In this document: positions 28,350 through 36,630 of the stretch, one piece after another | How positions within the stretch are numbered: position 1 is the first letter of the stretch | Layout of the letters: the number at the start of each line of letters is the position of its first letter | Assembly: GCF_002140915.1 (NCBI RefSeq) | Contig: NZ_NGKU01000001.1 | Location: 2,432,628 to 2,496,627, forward strand | Reading direction: 5' to 3' | DNA from: Candidatus Enterococcus testudinis | Lineage (GTDB): Bacteria; Bacillota; Bacilli; Lactobacillales; Enterococcaceae | DNA length: 64,000 nucleotides | Position numbers and translations under genes: made by a program | The notes under the pieces: model-generated | Database searches by the model: none | What the model was told of the DNA's origin: nothing | The model's input: the letters and a program-made list of their open reading frames with translations, nothing else

Positions 28350-29652
28350 CTGCTAACCACCTTTGTGCCAATTGATTCATGGCTTTGATCTCAGCAATGG
28401 CTTTGCGTATGGCTGGCGTCATTTGGTTATAGCAAAAGAGCACTTCCCCATGATTGAAGGCCCCTTTGCGATCAACACGCCCAGCGATCTGAACCAATGC
28501 CGATTTGGTGTAGATAGAATGGTTTGCCCCTAAAACAATGACAGAGACCCGTTCAAAAGTCACTCCTCTTTCTAAGATCATTGTGGTAAACAGTATCTGA
28601 AATGCCCGTTGACGCGCCTCAGTGACCTTTTCACTCCGTTGGACGTCCTTTGATGAGACACTCGAGATAGAATAATCTGGCAGTTCTTTGGCAATCACGG
28701 CTGCAACACGTTCCATATAAGGAATACTCGGGCAAAAGACTAGAACAAAGTTTTTCTCTGCCAACCTTTGCAGTTCTTTGACGAAGGAACGACGCCAGCT
28801 TTTGCGCTGGTCAAGCCGTCGCCATTTTTCAAGCCAGTATAACTGCGGAACGATCAAGGGACGCTGATGGAACCGCAAGGGCATTTTTTCGATCTGAAAT
28901 GTTCCACTGATTTCTTTTAGCAACCGATCTGAAGGCGTCGCGCTCAGATAGATCAAAGCCCCATTTTCGGTCAACGCCTGCTGCAATCCATAACGCAGCT
29001 GCTCATCGCCTTCGTAAGGAAAGGCATCCACTTCGTCTACAATGATCAAGGGGAAACTGCGATAAAAATGCAGCAGTTGGTGTGTCGTCGCCACCAATAA
29101 ATGGGTATAGCGATACGGTTCTTCTGAATCCCCATAAAGCAGTAAGCATGCTTCGTTGGGAAAAGCTTGCTGGATCCTCGGATGTAATTCTCGACAAACA
29201 TCGATGCGGGGGGAAACGATCGCCACCCGCGCTCCTTTTTGGCGAGCAGCGGCGATCGTTTCAAACATCATTTCCGTTTTCCCAGAGCCAGTCACCGACC
29301 ACACCAGCGTTGATCGTCCTTCTTGATAGTTTCTGACCAACCGATCAGAGATCGCTTTTTGGAAAGTAGTCAGTACTCCAGGAAAGACTACCTGATGATC
29401 GATTGGCTGCACTTGGCTGCTTTGCCAGCATAATTGATGCTCGGATGTTATGCGGCCATAGCGACTGCAACTCGGACAGTAATAATGTCCGGAAGGTAAT
29501 CGAACATCAGTCTTCACATGTCTTGTGCCACAGCGCTGACAGATGATCACACGCCCCTCTAACACCATAGCGGGTCGGCAATCAATCATCTGTTGCCTTT
29601 CTAACACTTCTTCATTGATAACTGCTTGCTGCTTACCCAACATTGACTCCAT
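28339..29652 (-). CDS. comFA: ComFA-type DNA-uptake helicase/ATPase
   Basis: 437-residue superfamily 2 helicase-like ATPase. A zinc motif near residue 40 has CQRCG and CPSC pairs. Walker A is VTGSGKTEM, the DEAD-like box is IIVDEVDAFP, motif III is YLSATPS, and motif VI is QIAGRVDRKG. ComFA drives import of single-stranded DNA in transformable bacteria. Both comF genes look intact, although enterococci are not generally known to be naturally competent. Confidence 0.94.
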   Translation of the reverse strand: MESMLGKQQAVINEEVLERQQMIDCRPAMVLEGRVIICQRCGTRHVKTDVRLPSGHYYCPSCSRYGRITSEHQLCWQSSQVQPIDHQVVFPGVLTTFQKAISDRLVRNYQEGRSTLVWSVTGSGKTEMMFETIAAARQKGARVAIVSPRIDVCRELHPRIQQAFPNEACLLLYGDSEEPYRYTHLLVATTHQLLHFYRSFPLIIVDEVDAFPYEGDEQLRYGLQQALTENGALIYLSATPSDRLLKEISGTFQIEKMPLRFHQRPLIVPQLYWLEKWRRLDQRKSWRRSFVKELQRLAEKNFVLVFCPSIPYMERVAAVIAKELPDYSISSVSSKDVQRSEKVTEARQRAFQILFTTMILERGVTFERVSVIVLGANHSIYTKSALVQIAGRVDRKGAFNHGEVLFCYNQMTPAIRKAIAEIKAMNQLAQRWLADDL

Positions 29653-29684
29653 CTACATCACGCTCCTATCAATAATAAGTACGC

Positions 29685-29726
29685 AAAAAAAGAGAAATAC
29701 GACAGTGCGCACTGTCATAGTTCTCT
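29685..29726 (-). terminator. Terminator of the EIIB gene
   Basis: The minus strand has the perfect inner stem GACAGT/ACTGTC around GCGC, extended by AGAGAACTA paired imperfectly with TATTTCTCT, then T7. Confidence 0.85.
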
Positions 29727-29750
29727 TCAAGATCTTATCTATTTCAATGA

Positions 29751-30071
29751 CTATTCACCAATCAAAGTCAATGCTTGGTCTAATACTTTTTCGCCATTCA
29801 TCATGCCGTAATCAGCCATGTTGATGACTTCTAATGGAATCCCTTTTGGTGCCAAACGTTTTTCGAAGTCACCTTTCATAAAACGTACTTGCGGTCCTAA
29901 TAATAGCACGTTGACATCTTTACTTTCAAGATGTTGGTCAGCTTCTGATGCTGAAACTGCAAAGATATCTGCTTCTAAGCCTTTTGCTTCAGCAGCTTTT
30001 TGCATTTTTGTTACTAATAAACTTGTACTCATCCCTGCAGAACAAACTAACATGATTGTTTTTTTTGCCAT
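29751..30071 (-). CDS. PTS lactose/cellobiose-family EIIB, orphan
   Basis: 106-residue EIIB of the cellobiose/chitobiose type. The phosphocysteine lies in the P-loop-like MLVCSAGMSTSLL at about residues 8-20. It should accept phosphate from an EIIA and pass it to the sugar bound to EIIC. No EIIA or EIIC gene is adjacent, so it must work with components elsewhere or serve a signalling role. ATG at 30071 (MAKKTIML) follows GGGAG. Its promoter and a cre-like site lie just upstream, inside the end of the next gene. Confidence 0.9.
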   Translation of the reverse strand: MAKKTIMLVCSAGMSTSLLVTKMQKAAEAKGLEADIFAVSASEADQHLESKDVNVLLLGPQVRFMKGDFEKRLAPKGIPLEVINMADYGMMNGEKVLDQALTLIGE

Positions 30072-30119
30072 ATCGAACACTCCCTGAATTTTAAGAATAA
30101 GATAACATTTCCTATCTCT

Positions 30120-30147
30120 AGTATAAATCAAGTTGCGAATTTGTCAA
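30120..30147 (-). promoter_or_regulatory. Promoter of the EIIB gene
   Basis: Minus strand consensus TTGACA (30142-30147), 16-bp spacer, TATACT (30120-30125). It overlaps the stop codon of the upstream small gene. Confidence 0.75.
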
Positions 30148-30156
30148 CGCTTTCTA
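30142..30156. promoter_or_regulatory. cre-like site overlapping the EIIB promoter
   Basis: The minus strand TAGAAAGCGTTGACA fits WTGNAANCGNWNNCW with one deviation (A for T at position 2). It covers the -35 box, a repressing position for CcpA. Confidence 0.55.
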
Positions 30157-30443
30157 TCTATCAGCCAATTTGATTTCACGAGGCGATTAAAAACAATATA
30201 TTCTTTATTTAGATTGACATGAACGACCTCGTAGCCCGCATTCAGCCATGCATAGGCGCCATTTTCTGGATGGCGGTAATCATTGGCCCACCAATCACTG
30301 TTCCTTCGGGCACTTTTCGGTAACCCAGTTGCTGGGAAAAGAAATTCATCAAATTGAGTAAATGTCAGCGTGACTTGTGATCCGCCGTTGTTTTTAAGGT
30401 AATGCGTGATTGAATCGTACTTTTTGCGTCTGCCCAGCGTCAA
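30144..30443 (-). CDS. Small DUF7662-like protein of unknown function
   Basis: 99-residue basic protein. The core (KYDSITHYL, then LTFTQFDEFLF, LPKSARRNSDWWAND, and AWLNAGYEV) resembles the DUF7662 family, found in diverse bacteria and mobile elements; function is unknown. The conserved SARR-x-x-WW segment suggests nucleic-acid or ligand binding, which is only a guess. The frame opens at TTG 30443 just 2 bases after AAAGGAGG. A CTG at 30437 has better spacing, so the start is uncertain. Confidence 0.65.
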   Translation of the reverse strand: MTLGRRKKYDSITHYLKNNGGSQVTLTFTQFDEFLFPATGLPKSARRNSDWWANDYRHPENGAYAWLNAGYEVVHVNLNKEYIVFNRLVKSNWLIDRKR

Positions 30444-30486
30444 CGCCTCCTTTAATTTTTTTGCAGATTGAACTGGAAATTGATAT

Positions 30487-30515
30487 TTGTATCTTACGCC
30501 AAGTTTGCCTATACT
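30487..30515 (+). promoter_or_regulatory. Promoter of the YigZ/IMPACT gene
   Basis: TTGTAT, 17-bp spacer, TATACT. The expected start is near 30522, giving a very short leader that begins just before AAAGGAGG. Confidence 0.65.
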
Positions 30516-30532
30516 AGAAACAAAAGGAGGCG

Positions 30533-31189
30533 ATGACCATCGAATCTTATCGAACGATCCGTGAGAATGGCCAAAGTGAGATCGACATCAAAAAATCTCG
30601 GTTTATTTGTTTTCTAAAACGAATAACTGATGAAGAAGACGCCAAACAATTTATTCAACAAATCAAAAAAGAGCATTGGAGAGCCAATCACAATTGCAGT
30701 GCTTATGTTCTAGGCACACATCACGAGATCCAACGCAGCAGTGACGATGGAGAACCTAGCGGCACTGCTGGAGTCCCTATCTTAGAAGTCTTGAAAAAAA
30801 ATCAACTAATCAATGTCGTTGCTGTTGTCACTCGGTATTTTGGTGGCACAAAGTTAGGTGCCGGCGGCTTGATTCGTGCCTATTCAAGTGCAGTCTCAGC
30901 TGGTCTTTCTGAAGTGGGCCTTGTCGAAGGCATCTATCATCAATCATTGCTTTTGACGATCGACTATTCGTTACTCGGAAAGTTGCAAAATTATTTAGCG
31001 TTGCAACAAATGGTTATCAATGACATTGAATATACCGATAAAATCACGCTGACATTGATGGTTCCTGATTCAGACAAAGAACACGTTGAAGCAGCATTGA
31101 TTGATCTGCTCCAAGGACAGGTCACAATGACACATGGCGCGGCTTCATATGTCGAAAGAGCCATTTCCCACTCAGCAGCTGATGAGTGA
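30533..31189 (+). CDS. YigZ/IMPACT family protein
   Basis: 218-residue member of the YigZ (UPF0029/IMPACT) family. The N-terminal domain has the signature DDGEPSGTAGVPILEVL, then VVTRYFGGTKLGAGGLIRAYSSAV. The C-terminal domain is ferredoxin-like (DUF1949). Eukaryotic IMPACT restrains GCN2 kinase; the bacterial role is not established. ATG at 30533 lies only 2 bases after AAAGGAGG. An ATC at 30539 would have normal spacing and would give a start beginning MESYRTI, so the true start is open. Confidence 0.9.
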   Translation: MTIESYRTIRENGQSEIDIKKSRFICFLKRITDEEDAKQFIQQIKKEHWRANHNCSAYVLGTHHEIQRSSDDGEPSGTAGVPILEVLKKNQLINVVAVVTRYFGGTKLGAGGLIRAYSSAVSAGLSEVGLVEGIYHQSLLLTIDYSLLGKLQNYLALQQMVINDIEYTDKITLTLMVPDSDKEHVEAALIDLLQGQVTMTHGAASYVERAISHSAADE

Positions 31190-31299
31190 CCCGCAAGTCT
31201 CTTGCTTTTTTCGCATACTTCCTGCTTCAATGATAAAAAAGGCCGATAGCACACTGCACAGAGAAACGCTCATTCCACTGCTGCGCTGCATATCGGCTT

Positions 31300-31316
31300 A
31301 TTTGCGCAGGCGCAAA
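31300..31316. repeat. Perfect palindrome TTTGCGC-AG-GCGCAAA
   Basis: A 7-bp-arm palindrome just downstream of the GntR stop. No T run follows closely on either strand. It may be part of a weak terminator between convergent genes (CCGATA/TATCGG arms also occur in this gap). Confidence 0.4.
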
Positions 31317-31321
31317 ATCGA

Positions 31322-32029
31322 TTATTTTTCCATATAAAACTCAAAACGATTCCCAGCATATTGCGTTCTGACATATTCAAAGGGTTGCCCATTTTCGAAT
31401 GAAGTAATTTGCCGCATACGCAAAATCGCATCGCCACGTTTTAAATCTAGATATTCTGCAATCTGTTCAGAAGCCAGCATTGCTGAAATCGTTTGAGAAG
31501 AACCGCCAATTTTGTGATGGCCTTTCTCTTCTAATACTTTATAAAGGGAAGAGATAATCTCATCTTTGCTTAGATCACGAATCAACTTTTCAGGGATACT
31601 AGCTACTTCAAAACAAATCGGCACATCGTCAGCATAGCGGATCCGCTCCATTCTCAAAATGGTTTCGTGGCCTGCAAGCTGCAGCTTTTCCATCTCGCTT
31701 GAACTAGGTGCAGTCAAAAAATAAGCAACAGCTTTACTTGACGGCACACGGCCAAGGGAATGCATGATTTCTGTAAAACTGGTTGTCCCAGTCATCTTTT
31801 CTTGGACTTTTTGACGAGATACATAGGTACCAGATCCGATTTTGCGTTCAAGGATCCCTTCATCAGCCAATGTTTGAATGGCTTGTCGTAAAGTCATTCG
31901 GCTAACGCCAAATTGTTTAGACAACTCCCTTTCAGAAGGCAAACGGTCGCCGATTTTGTACGTATTGTCTTCAATATTTGCTTTGATTTGATCATGAATT
32001 TGAATATAAACAGGTAACTTTTCCACCAC
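31322..32029 (-). CDS. GntR-family regulator, HutC/UTRA subfamily
   Basis: 235-residue transcription factor. The N-terminal winged helix (residues 1-70) has SERELSKQFGVSRMTLRQAI and the wing IGSGTYVS. Residues about 80-235 are a UTRA ligand-binding domain (MERIRYADDVPICFE and a C-terminal FEYVRTQYAGNRFEF). UTRA regulators usually sense a phosphorylated sugar or amino sugar. The GTG start follows GGAGG with 8-base spacing. A palindromic operator lies in its own promoter (32062-32071). The nearby EIIB gene is a possible target, but no matching operator is seen there. Confidence 0.9.
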   Translation of the reverse strand: MVEKLPVYIQIHDQIKANIEDNTYKIGDRLPSERELSKQFGVSRMTLRQAIQTLADEGILERKIGSGTYVSRQKVQEKMTGTTSFTEIMHSLGRVPSSKAVAYFLTAPSSSEMEKLQLAGHETILRMERIRYADDVPICFEVASIPEKLIRDLSKDEIISSLYKVLEEKGHHKIGGSSQTISAMLASEQIAEYLDLKRGDAILRMRQITSFENGQPFEYVRTQYAGNRFEFYMEK

Positions 32030-32052
32030 AATACATTCCTCCGTTCCTCTTC

Positions 32053-32082
32053 ATTATAACTGGTATATACCTAAAATACCAA
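32053..32082 (-). promoter_or_regulatory. gntR promoter with an internal GntR/UTRA-type operator
   Basis: Minus strand TTGGTA, 18-bp spacer, TATAAT. The spacer contains the perfect palindrome GGTATATACC (32062-32071), with a second half-site ATACCA beside it. TGGTATA-TACCA is the style of site used by UTRA regulators, so autorepression is likely. Confidence 0.75.
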
Positions 32083-32118
32083 TAGAACAGCCGAAAAAAA
32101 GCCTTAAAAATTTACATG

Positions 32119-32164
32119 GGCCAATTCTCTTTTCCTAGTTTGAAGCCTATTCCAAAAGAATTGG
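32119..32164 (-). terminator. Possible weak terminator of the activase gene
   Basis: GCCAATTCT and AGAATTGGC form a 9-bp stem with a long loop. On the minus strand a T-rich stretch follows after about ten bases. Confidence 0.4.
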
Positions 32165-32209
32165 CTCATATTTGATTTTTAAGCCCTTTTTATATCGGAT
32201 GAAATTGGT

Positions 32210-35200
32210 TTAGCTGTTCGACACCTTTTCTTCAGCATCCATTGCTTTATTGGCAGTCGCCATCAATAAGCGAATGCGGTTCAACTGATTCACGACGGAA
32301 ACACCCGGATCGTAATCGATGGCTGCAATATTGGCTTTAGGGTATTGATGACGCAATTCTTTCATAACCCCTTTACCGACCACATGGTTTGGCAGACAAC
32401 CAAATGGCTGTAAACAAATGATATTATTGACTTCATGTTTCAGCAATTCAATCATTTCCCCCGTCAAGAACCAGCCTTCGCCAGTATGATTGCCGATTGA
32501 AATGATTTTACTGGCTTCATCAGCCAATTGGTGGATCGAATCAATCCCATCAAACCGATTTGACGCCCGTAGCGCTTTATCCATCGGTTTTTGGATTTTT
32601 TCTATCATTGCGATCATAAAGTTTGCCAACAATTGGCTTTTCTTGGCCATACCCAAATGTTCATACCGCCATACTTGATTGTATAAAGAATAGTTCATAA
32701 AGCCGACAATATCAGGCACTACAGCTTCTGCGCCTTCTGCCTCCAACAATCGAACGATATCATTATTCGCAGTCGGTGAATATTTCACTAAGATTTCTCC
32801 AACCACACCTACGCGTGGTTTGCGCACATCGGTCAAAGGAATCGTATCAAAATCATGGATGATTTTTTTCAAATAGCGATTAAAGAGTGAAAATGAGCCA
32901 TTGCGAATGTTTTTTTCGATTCTTTTGATCCAGTCTTGATGAAGTTGATCCACAGCCCCTGCTACTTGTTCATACGGCCGCGTACGATATACCAAACGCT
33001 CAAACAAATCGCCATATAAAAACGCCACTGCCACGCGCTTCATCATCGGATAGGTGAAGCGGAAACCAGGATTGGATTCGACACCTGTATTGCCCATTGA
33101 AATCGAGACAACTGGTACCTGTGGAAATCCGGCATCATTCAATGCTTTTCTCAATAACGGAATGTAATTCGTTGCACGACAGCCGCCGCCTGTCTGCGTC
33201 ATCAATACACTGGTATTTTCCACATCATAGGTTCCACTTTGCAACGCTTCTACGAGTTGGCCGATTGAAATGATCGCTGGATAACACGCATCGTTATTCA
33301 CGAAGCGCAAGCCGACATTGACCGCTTCTCGATCATCCGCTGGCAAGCAGACGACCCGATAACCAGAAGCCTGCAAGGCAACATCTACCAAACCACTTTG
33401 ATGGATCGGTGATAACATAGGCAGTAATAGTGTGTGCTGTTTGCGCATATCCTTTGTGAAGGTGATTTTGGCTGGTTCTTCGAATTGTTTTTTGGGTTCA
33501 AAATGCGTTTTGTCTCGTTCATTGACAGCAGCTTTCAACGAGCGCAGCCGAATACGGATGGCCCCCAAGTTTGCTCCTTCGTCAATTTTTAAGACTGTAT
33601 ATAGTTTGCCATACTGGGCCATGATTTCTTCCACTTGGTCTGTTGTCACCGCATCGATGCCACACCCAAAGGAGTTCAATTGAACCAATTCCAAATTCTT
33701 GTTCTTAGCAACTACACGGGCAGCTGCATACAACCGGGAATGATAGACCCATTGATCGACGACGCGTAAATTACCGACATTGCCTAAATGGGCGATACTA
33801 TCTTCCGTCAAGACATGAAACCCTTCTTGGGTAATCACTTCTGCGATACCATGATTGATTTCAGGATCCAAGTGATAGGGCCGCCCCGACAATACGATAC
33901 CTTTTTGATTGCTTTCCATCAGCATGCGCAACGTTTCTTCGCCTCTTGCAGCAATATCTGCTTTGCATTGGTCCAGTTCTTCAAAGCCATGGCGCAATGC
34001 AGCTGCTATCTGGTCTTTAGAAAAATGGAAGTCTTGGAAAGCTGCGGTCAAGGTTTTAACCATAGATGATTCATCTGCTAAGTTTAAAAATGGACAGCGG
34101 TAATCGACAAGTCCTTCACGAATCGCATCGACATTGTTGCGAATCACTTCGGGATAGCTTTGAACGATTGGGCAATTAAAATTATTTTCAGCAGTGGCCG
34201 TTTCTTTCCGTTCAAAGATCACGCCTGGATAGAAAATCAACGGGACTTCCTGATCAATCAAGGCTTGAATATGACCATGCGCCAGCTTAGCTGGATAACA
34301 AACGGTATCGCTAGGGATTGTTTCGATGCCTTTTTCATACAAATCCTTATTTGATCTTGGGGATAGTGTGACGCTAAACCCTAATTCACTAAAGAATGTA
34401 TGCCATAACGGATAGTTTTCATATACATTCAAGACCCGAGGCAGCCCGATTTTTCCGTGAATGGCTTCCTTCTTTCTTAAAGAGCGGTATTTAAACATCC
34501 GGCGATATTTTTCATCAACCAAGTTGACTTTGCGGTCTTCTTTTTTGATTTTGATACGCGCGCCACGCTCGCAGCGATTCCCGGTGATAAATTTACGACC
34601 ATCAGAAAACAAAGTGACGGTCAATAAACAATTATTCTCACATAATCCACAATGCGTGAACTCTTTTTCGGCTTCAAAAGATTCCATTTCGCCCAATGAC
34701 AACAAGGTGCTTTCTGCCCCTAACTCATAGTTTTCCAATGAAATCAGTGCAGCCCCATATGCCCCCATCAAACCGGCAATCGATGGCCGGACAACTTCTC
34801 GCCCACTGATTAATTCAAACGCTCGCAAGACAGCCTCATTATAGAAAGTCCCGCCTTGACAAACGATTTTTTCACCCAAATCTTCTGGACGTCGAATCTT
34901 GATGACTTTGTAAATGGCATTCTTGATGACTGAATAAGATAAGCCTGCGGAGATATCCCCTACTGAGGCGCCTTCTTTTTGAACTTGTTTGACTTTAGAA
35001 TTCATAAAGACGGTACAACGTGAACCCAAGTCAACAGGCGCCTTGGCATGGACAGCTGCTTGGGCAAAATCACGGACATCCTGATTCATCGATTTGGCAA
35101 AGGTTTCAATAAAAGAACCGCAACCGGATGAACAAGCTTCATTCAACTGAATAGAAGACAACGCACCATCTTTGATGGTCATGGCTTTCATGTCCTGACC

Positions 35201-36457
35201 ACCAATATCTAAAATAAAGTCGACCCCCGGTTGAAAATGATTGGCAGCTTTATAATGGGCCATGGTTTCTACTTCACCAAGATCCACTTTCAAAGCATGT
35301 TTGATCAAATGTTCTCCATAGCCAGTAATCGTTGACTTGGCAATAAAGACATCCGCTGGCATCTTTTGATAAAGGTCTTTTAAGACCGTCATCGTGGTTG
35401 CTAAGGGCTCTCCCTCATTATTGCCATAAAAAGAAAAAAGTATGTCGCCGATTTCATTGATCAAAACAACTTTGGTGGTCGTCGATCCGGCATCAATTCC
35501 TAGAAATGCTGGTCCAGTGTGGTGTTGCAACGGTTTTTCTGGTGCCACAGCTTGGGCGTGGCGTTCACGAAAATCAGCCAACGCAGCATCATCAGCAAAC
35601 AGCGGTGCTAAAGTATCTGAGGGCATCAATTTCCCTTGCGCTCCATTCGTCAAACGATCTAATAACGTTGTAATTGAACGTTCATCCTCCGCATAAAGGG
35701 CTGCACCCATAGCCACAAATAATTGAGGGTTTTCTGGAAAAATAATATCCTCGGCTTTCAAGTCCAGTGTATCAATAAATCGTTGGCGCAATTCCGACAT
35801 GAAGTATAATGGGCCACCTAAAAATGCCACTTTGCCTTTGATTTTACGGCCTGCCGCTAAACCAGCAATTGTCTGATTCACTACTGCTTGAAAGATACTC
35901 GCAGCAATATCCGCCTTTGCGGCACCTTCATTGATCAATGGCTGCACATCAGTCTTGGCAAACACACCGCACCTAGAAGCTATGGGGTATAGGGTTTGGT
36001 AATCTTTGGCTAATTCATTGACCCCATTTGCATCTGTTTTCAACAAAACAGCTATCTGATCAATAAAGGCACCTGTACCACCGGCACAACTCCCATTCAT
36101 CCGTTGTTCCAAAGCACCTTCAAAAAAGGTGATTTTCGCATCTTCTCCACCTAATTCGATCGCCACATCGGTTTCAGGAATAAACGTTTCTACTGTTTCT
36201 GTGCAGGCAATCACCTCTTGAACGAAAGGGATATGCAAAACTTCTGCTAAGCCCATCCCCCCAGAACCTGTGATCGCCAAAGCCATTGACTGCGACCCAA
36301 TGAGTTGTTGCGCCTCTGTCAGAATCCGTTGTGTGGCACCTTGAATATCCGCAAAATGCCGCTCATATTTTGCAAAAATCGTCCTATTGTCTTCATCAAG
36401 CACCACGAATTTGACTGTCGTCGAACCTACGTCGATGCCTGCTTTATATTTTTTCAT
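32210..36457 (-). CDS. Giant 2-hydroxyacyl-CoA dehydratase activase-like protein (two BadF/HgdC ATPase domains plus DUF2229 and CoA-dehydratase-like region)
   Basis: 1,415-residue fusion. Two ASKHA ATPase modules of the BadF/BcrA/HgdC family open with GIDVGSTTVKFVV (near residue 5) and GIDAGSTTTKVVL (near residue 317). Each has the two cysteines that, in HgdC dimers, bridge a [4Fe-4S] cluster: GSCAGGTGAF with SRCGVF, and EACSSGCGSF with SRCTVF. A cysteine segment (HCGLCENNCLL, NRCERG) follows. The last half carries the DUF2229 and dehydratase-like regions (PSDTVCYPAKLAHG, NDACYPAI, TGGGCRATNY). By family it should use ATP to inject an electron into a partner, but no dehydratase subunits are adjacent. 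ATG at 36457 follows GGAGG. It is divergent from a TetR gene. Confidence 0.88.
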   Translation of the reverse strand: MKKYKAGIDVGSTTVKFVVLDEDNRTIFAKYERHFADIQGATQRILTEAQQLIGSQSMALAITGSGGMGLAEVLHIPFVQEVIACTETVETFIPETDVAIELGGEDAKITFFEGALEQRMNGSCAGGTGAFIDQIAVLLKTDANGVNELAKDYQTLYPIASRCGVFAKTDVQPLINEGAAKADIAASIFQAVVNQTIAGLAAGRKIKGKVAFLGGPLYFMSELRQRFIDTLDLKAEDIIFPENPQLFVAMGAALYAEDERSITTLLDRLTNGAQGKLMPSDTLAPLFADDAALADFRERHAQAVAPEKPLQHHTGPAFLGIDAGSTTTKVVLINEIGDILFSFYGNNEGEPLATTMTVLKDLYQKMPADVFIAKSTITGYGEHLIKHALKVDLGEVETMAHYKAANHFQPGVDFILDIGGQDMKAMTIKDGALSSIQLNEACSSGCGSFIETFAKSMNQDVRDFAQAAVHAKAPVDLGSRCTVFMNSKVKQVQKEGASVGDISAGLSYSVIKNAIYKVIKIRRPEDLGEKIVCQGGTFYNEAVLRAFELISGREVVRPSIAGLMGAYGAALISLENYELGAESTLLSLGEMESFEAEKEFTHCGLCENNCLLTVTLFSDGRKFITGNRCERGARIKIKKEDRKVNLVDEKYRRMFKYRSLRKKEAIHGKIGLPRVLNVYENYPLWHTFFSELGFSVTLSPRSNKDLYEKGIETIPSDTVCYPAKLAHGHIQALIDQEVPLIFYPGVIFERKETATAENNFNCPIVQSYPEVIRNNVDAIREGLVDYRCPFLNLADESSMVKTLTAAFQDFHFSKDQIAAALRHGFEELDQCKADIAARGEETLRMLMESNQKGIVLSGRPYHLDPEINHGIAEVITQEGFHVLTEDSIAHLGNVGNLRVVDQWVYHSRLYAAARVVAKNKNLELVQLNSFGCGIDAVTTDQVEEIMAQYGKLYTVLKIDEGANLGAIRIRLRSLKAAVNERDKTHFEPKKQFEEPAKITFTKDMRKQHTLLLPMLSPIHQSGLVDVALQASGYRVVCLPADDREAVNVGLRFVNNDACYPAIISIGQLVEALQSGTYDVENTSVLMTQTGGGCRATNYIPLLRKALNDAGFPQVPVVSISMGNTGVESNPGFRFTYPMMKRVAVAFLYGDLFERLVYRTRPYEQVAGAVDQLHQDWIKRIEKNIRNGSFSLFNRYLKKIIHDFDTIPLTDVRKPRVGVVGEILVKYSPTANNDIVRLLEAEGAEAVVPDIVGFMNYSLYNQVWRYEHLGMAKKSQLLANFMIAMIEKIQKPMDKALRASNRFDGIDSIHQLADEASKIISIGNHTGEGWFLTGEMIELLKHEVNNIICLQPFGCLPNHVVGKGVMKELRHQYPKANIAAIDYDPGVSVVNQLNRIRLLMATANKAMDAEEKVSNS

Positions 36458-36485
36458 GTTGGGCCTCCATTTAAACAACACATTG

Positions 36486-36537
36486 TTGAATAACTAACAA
36501 ACTGTTTGTTATAATACTTATGTCTATTGTAAAACAA
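36486..36537. promoter_or_regulatory. Divergent overlapping promoters with TetR operator
   Basis: A 15-bp perfect palindrome AACAAACTGTTTGTT (36496-36510) lies within the plus promoter TTGAAT-18-TATAAT (36486-36491, 36510-36515). It also abuts the minus promoter TTGTTT-18-TATAAC (36532-36537, 36508-36513). Further half-sites TTGTTGAAT (36483-36491) and ATTCAACAA (36548-36556) form an outer inverted repeat. One dimeric repressor could shut off both the activase gene and its own gene. Confidence 0.75.
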
Positions 36538-36630
36538 TTCATTGATAATTCAACAAACAGATTCATGCAAGGTGTGGGTTAAGCAACATTCCCCTAGAAT
36601 CTGTTGTTTAAATTGAGAGGAAGTTCACAT

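Noticed and set aside
26971-29652. hpf-comFC-comFA considered as evidence of a mobile competence island
   Set aside because: These genes are the usual core neighbours of secA in Lactobacillales, with no mobility genes or repeats at the edges.
32210-36457. Activase considered as two adjacent genes wrongly joined
   Set aside because: One uninterrupted frame of 1,416 codons with a single good ribosome site; same-size fusions are known from the family.
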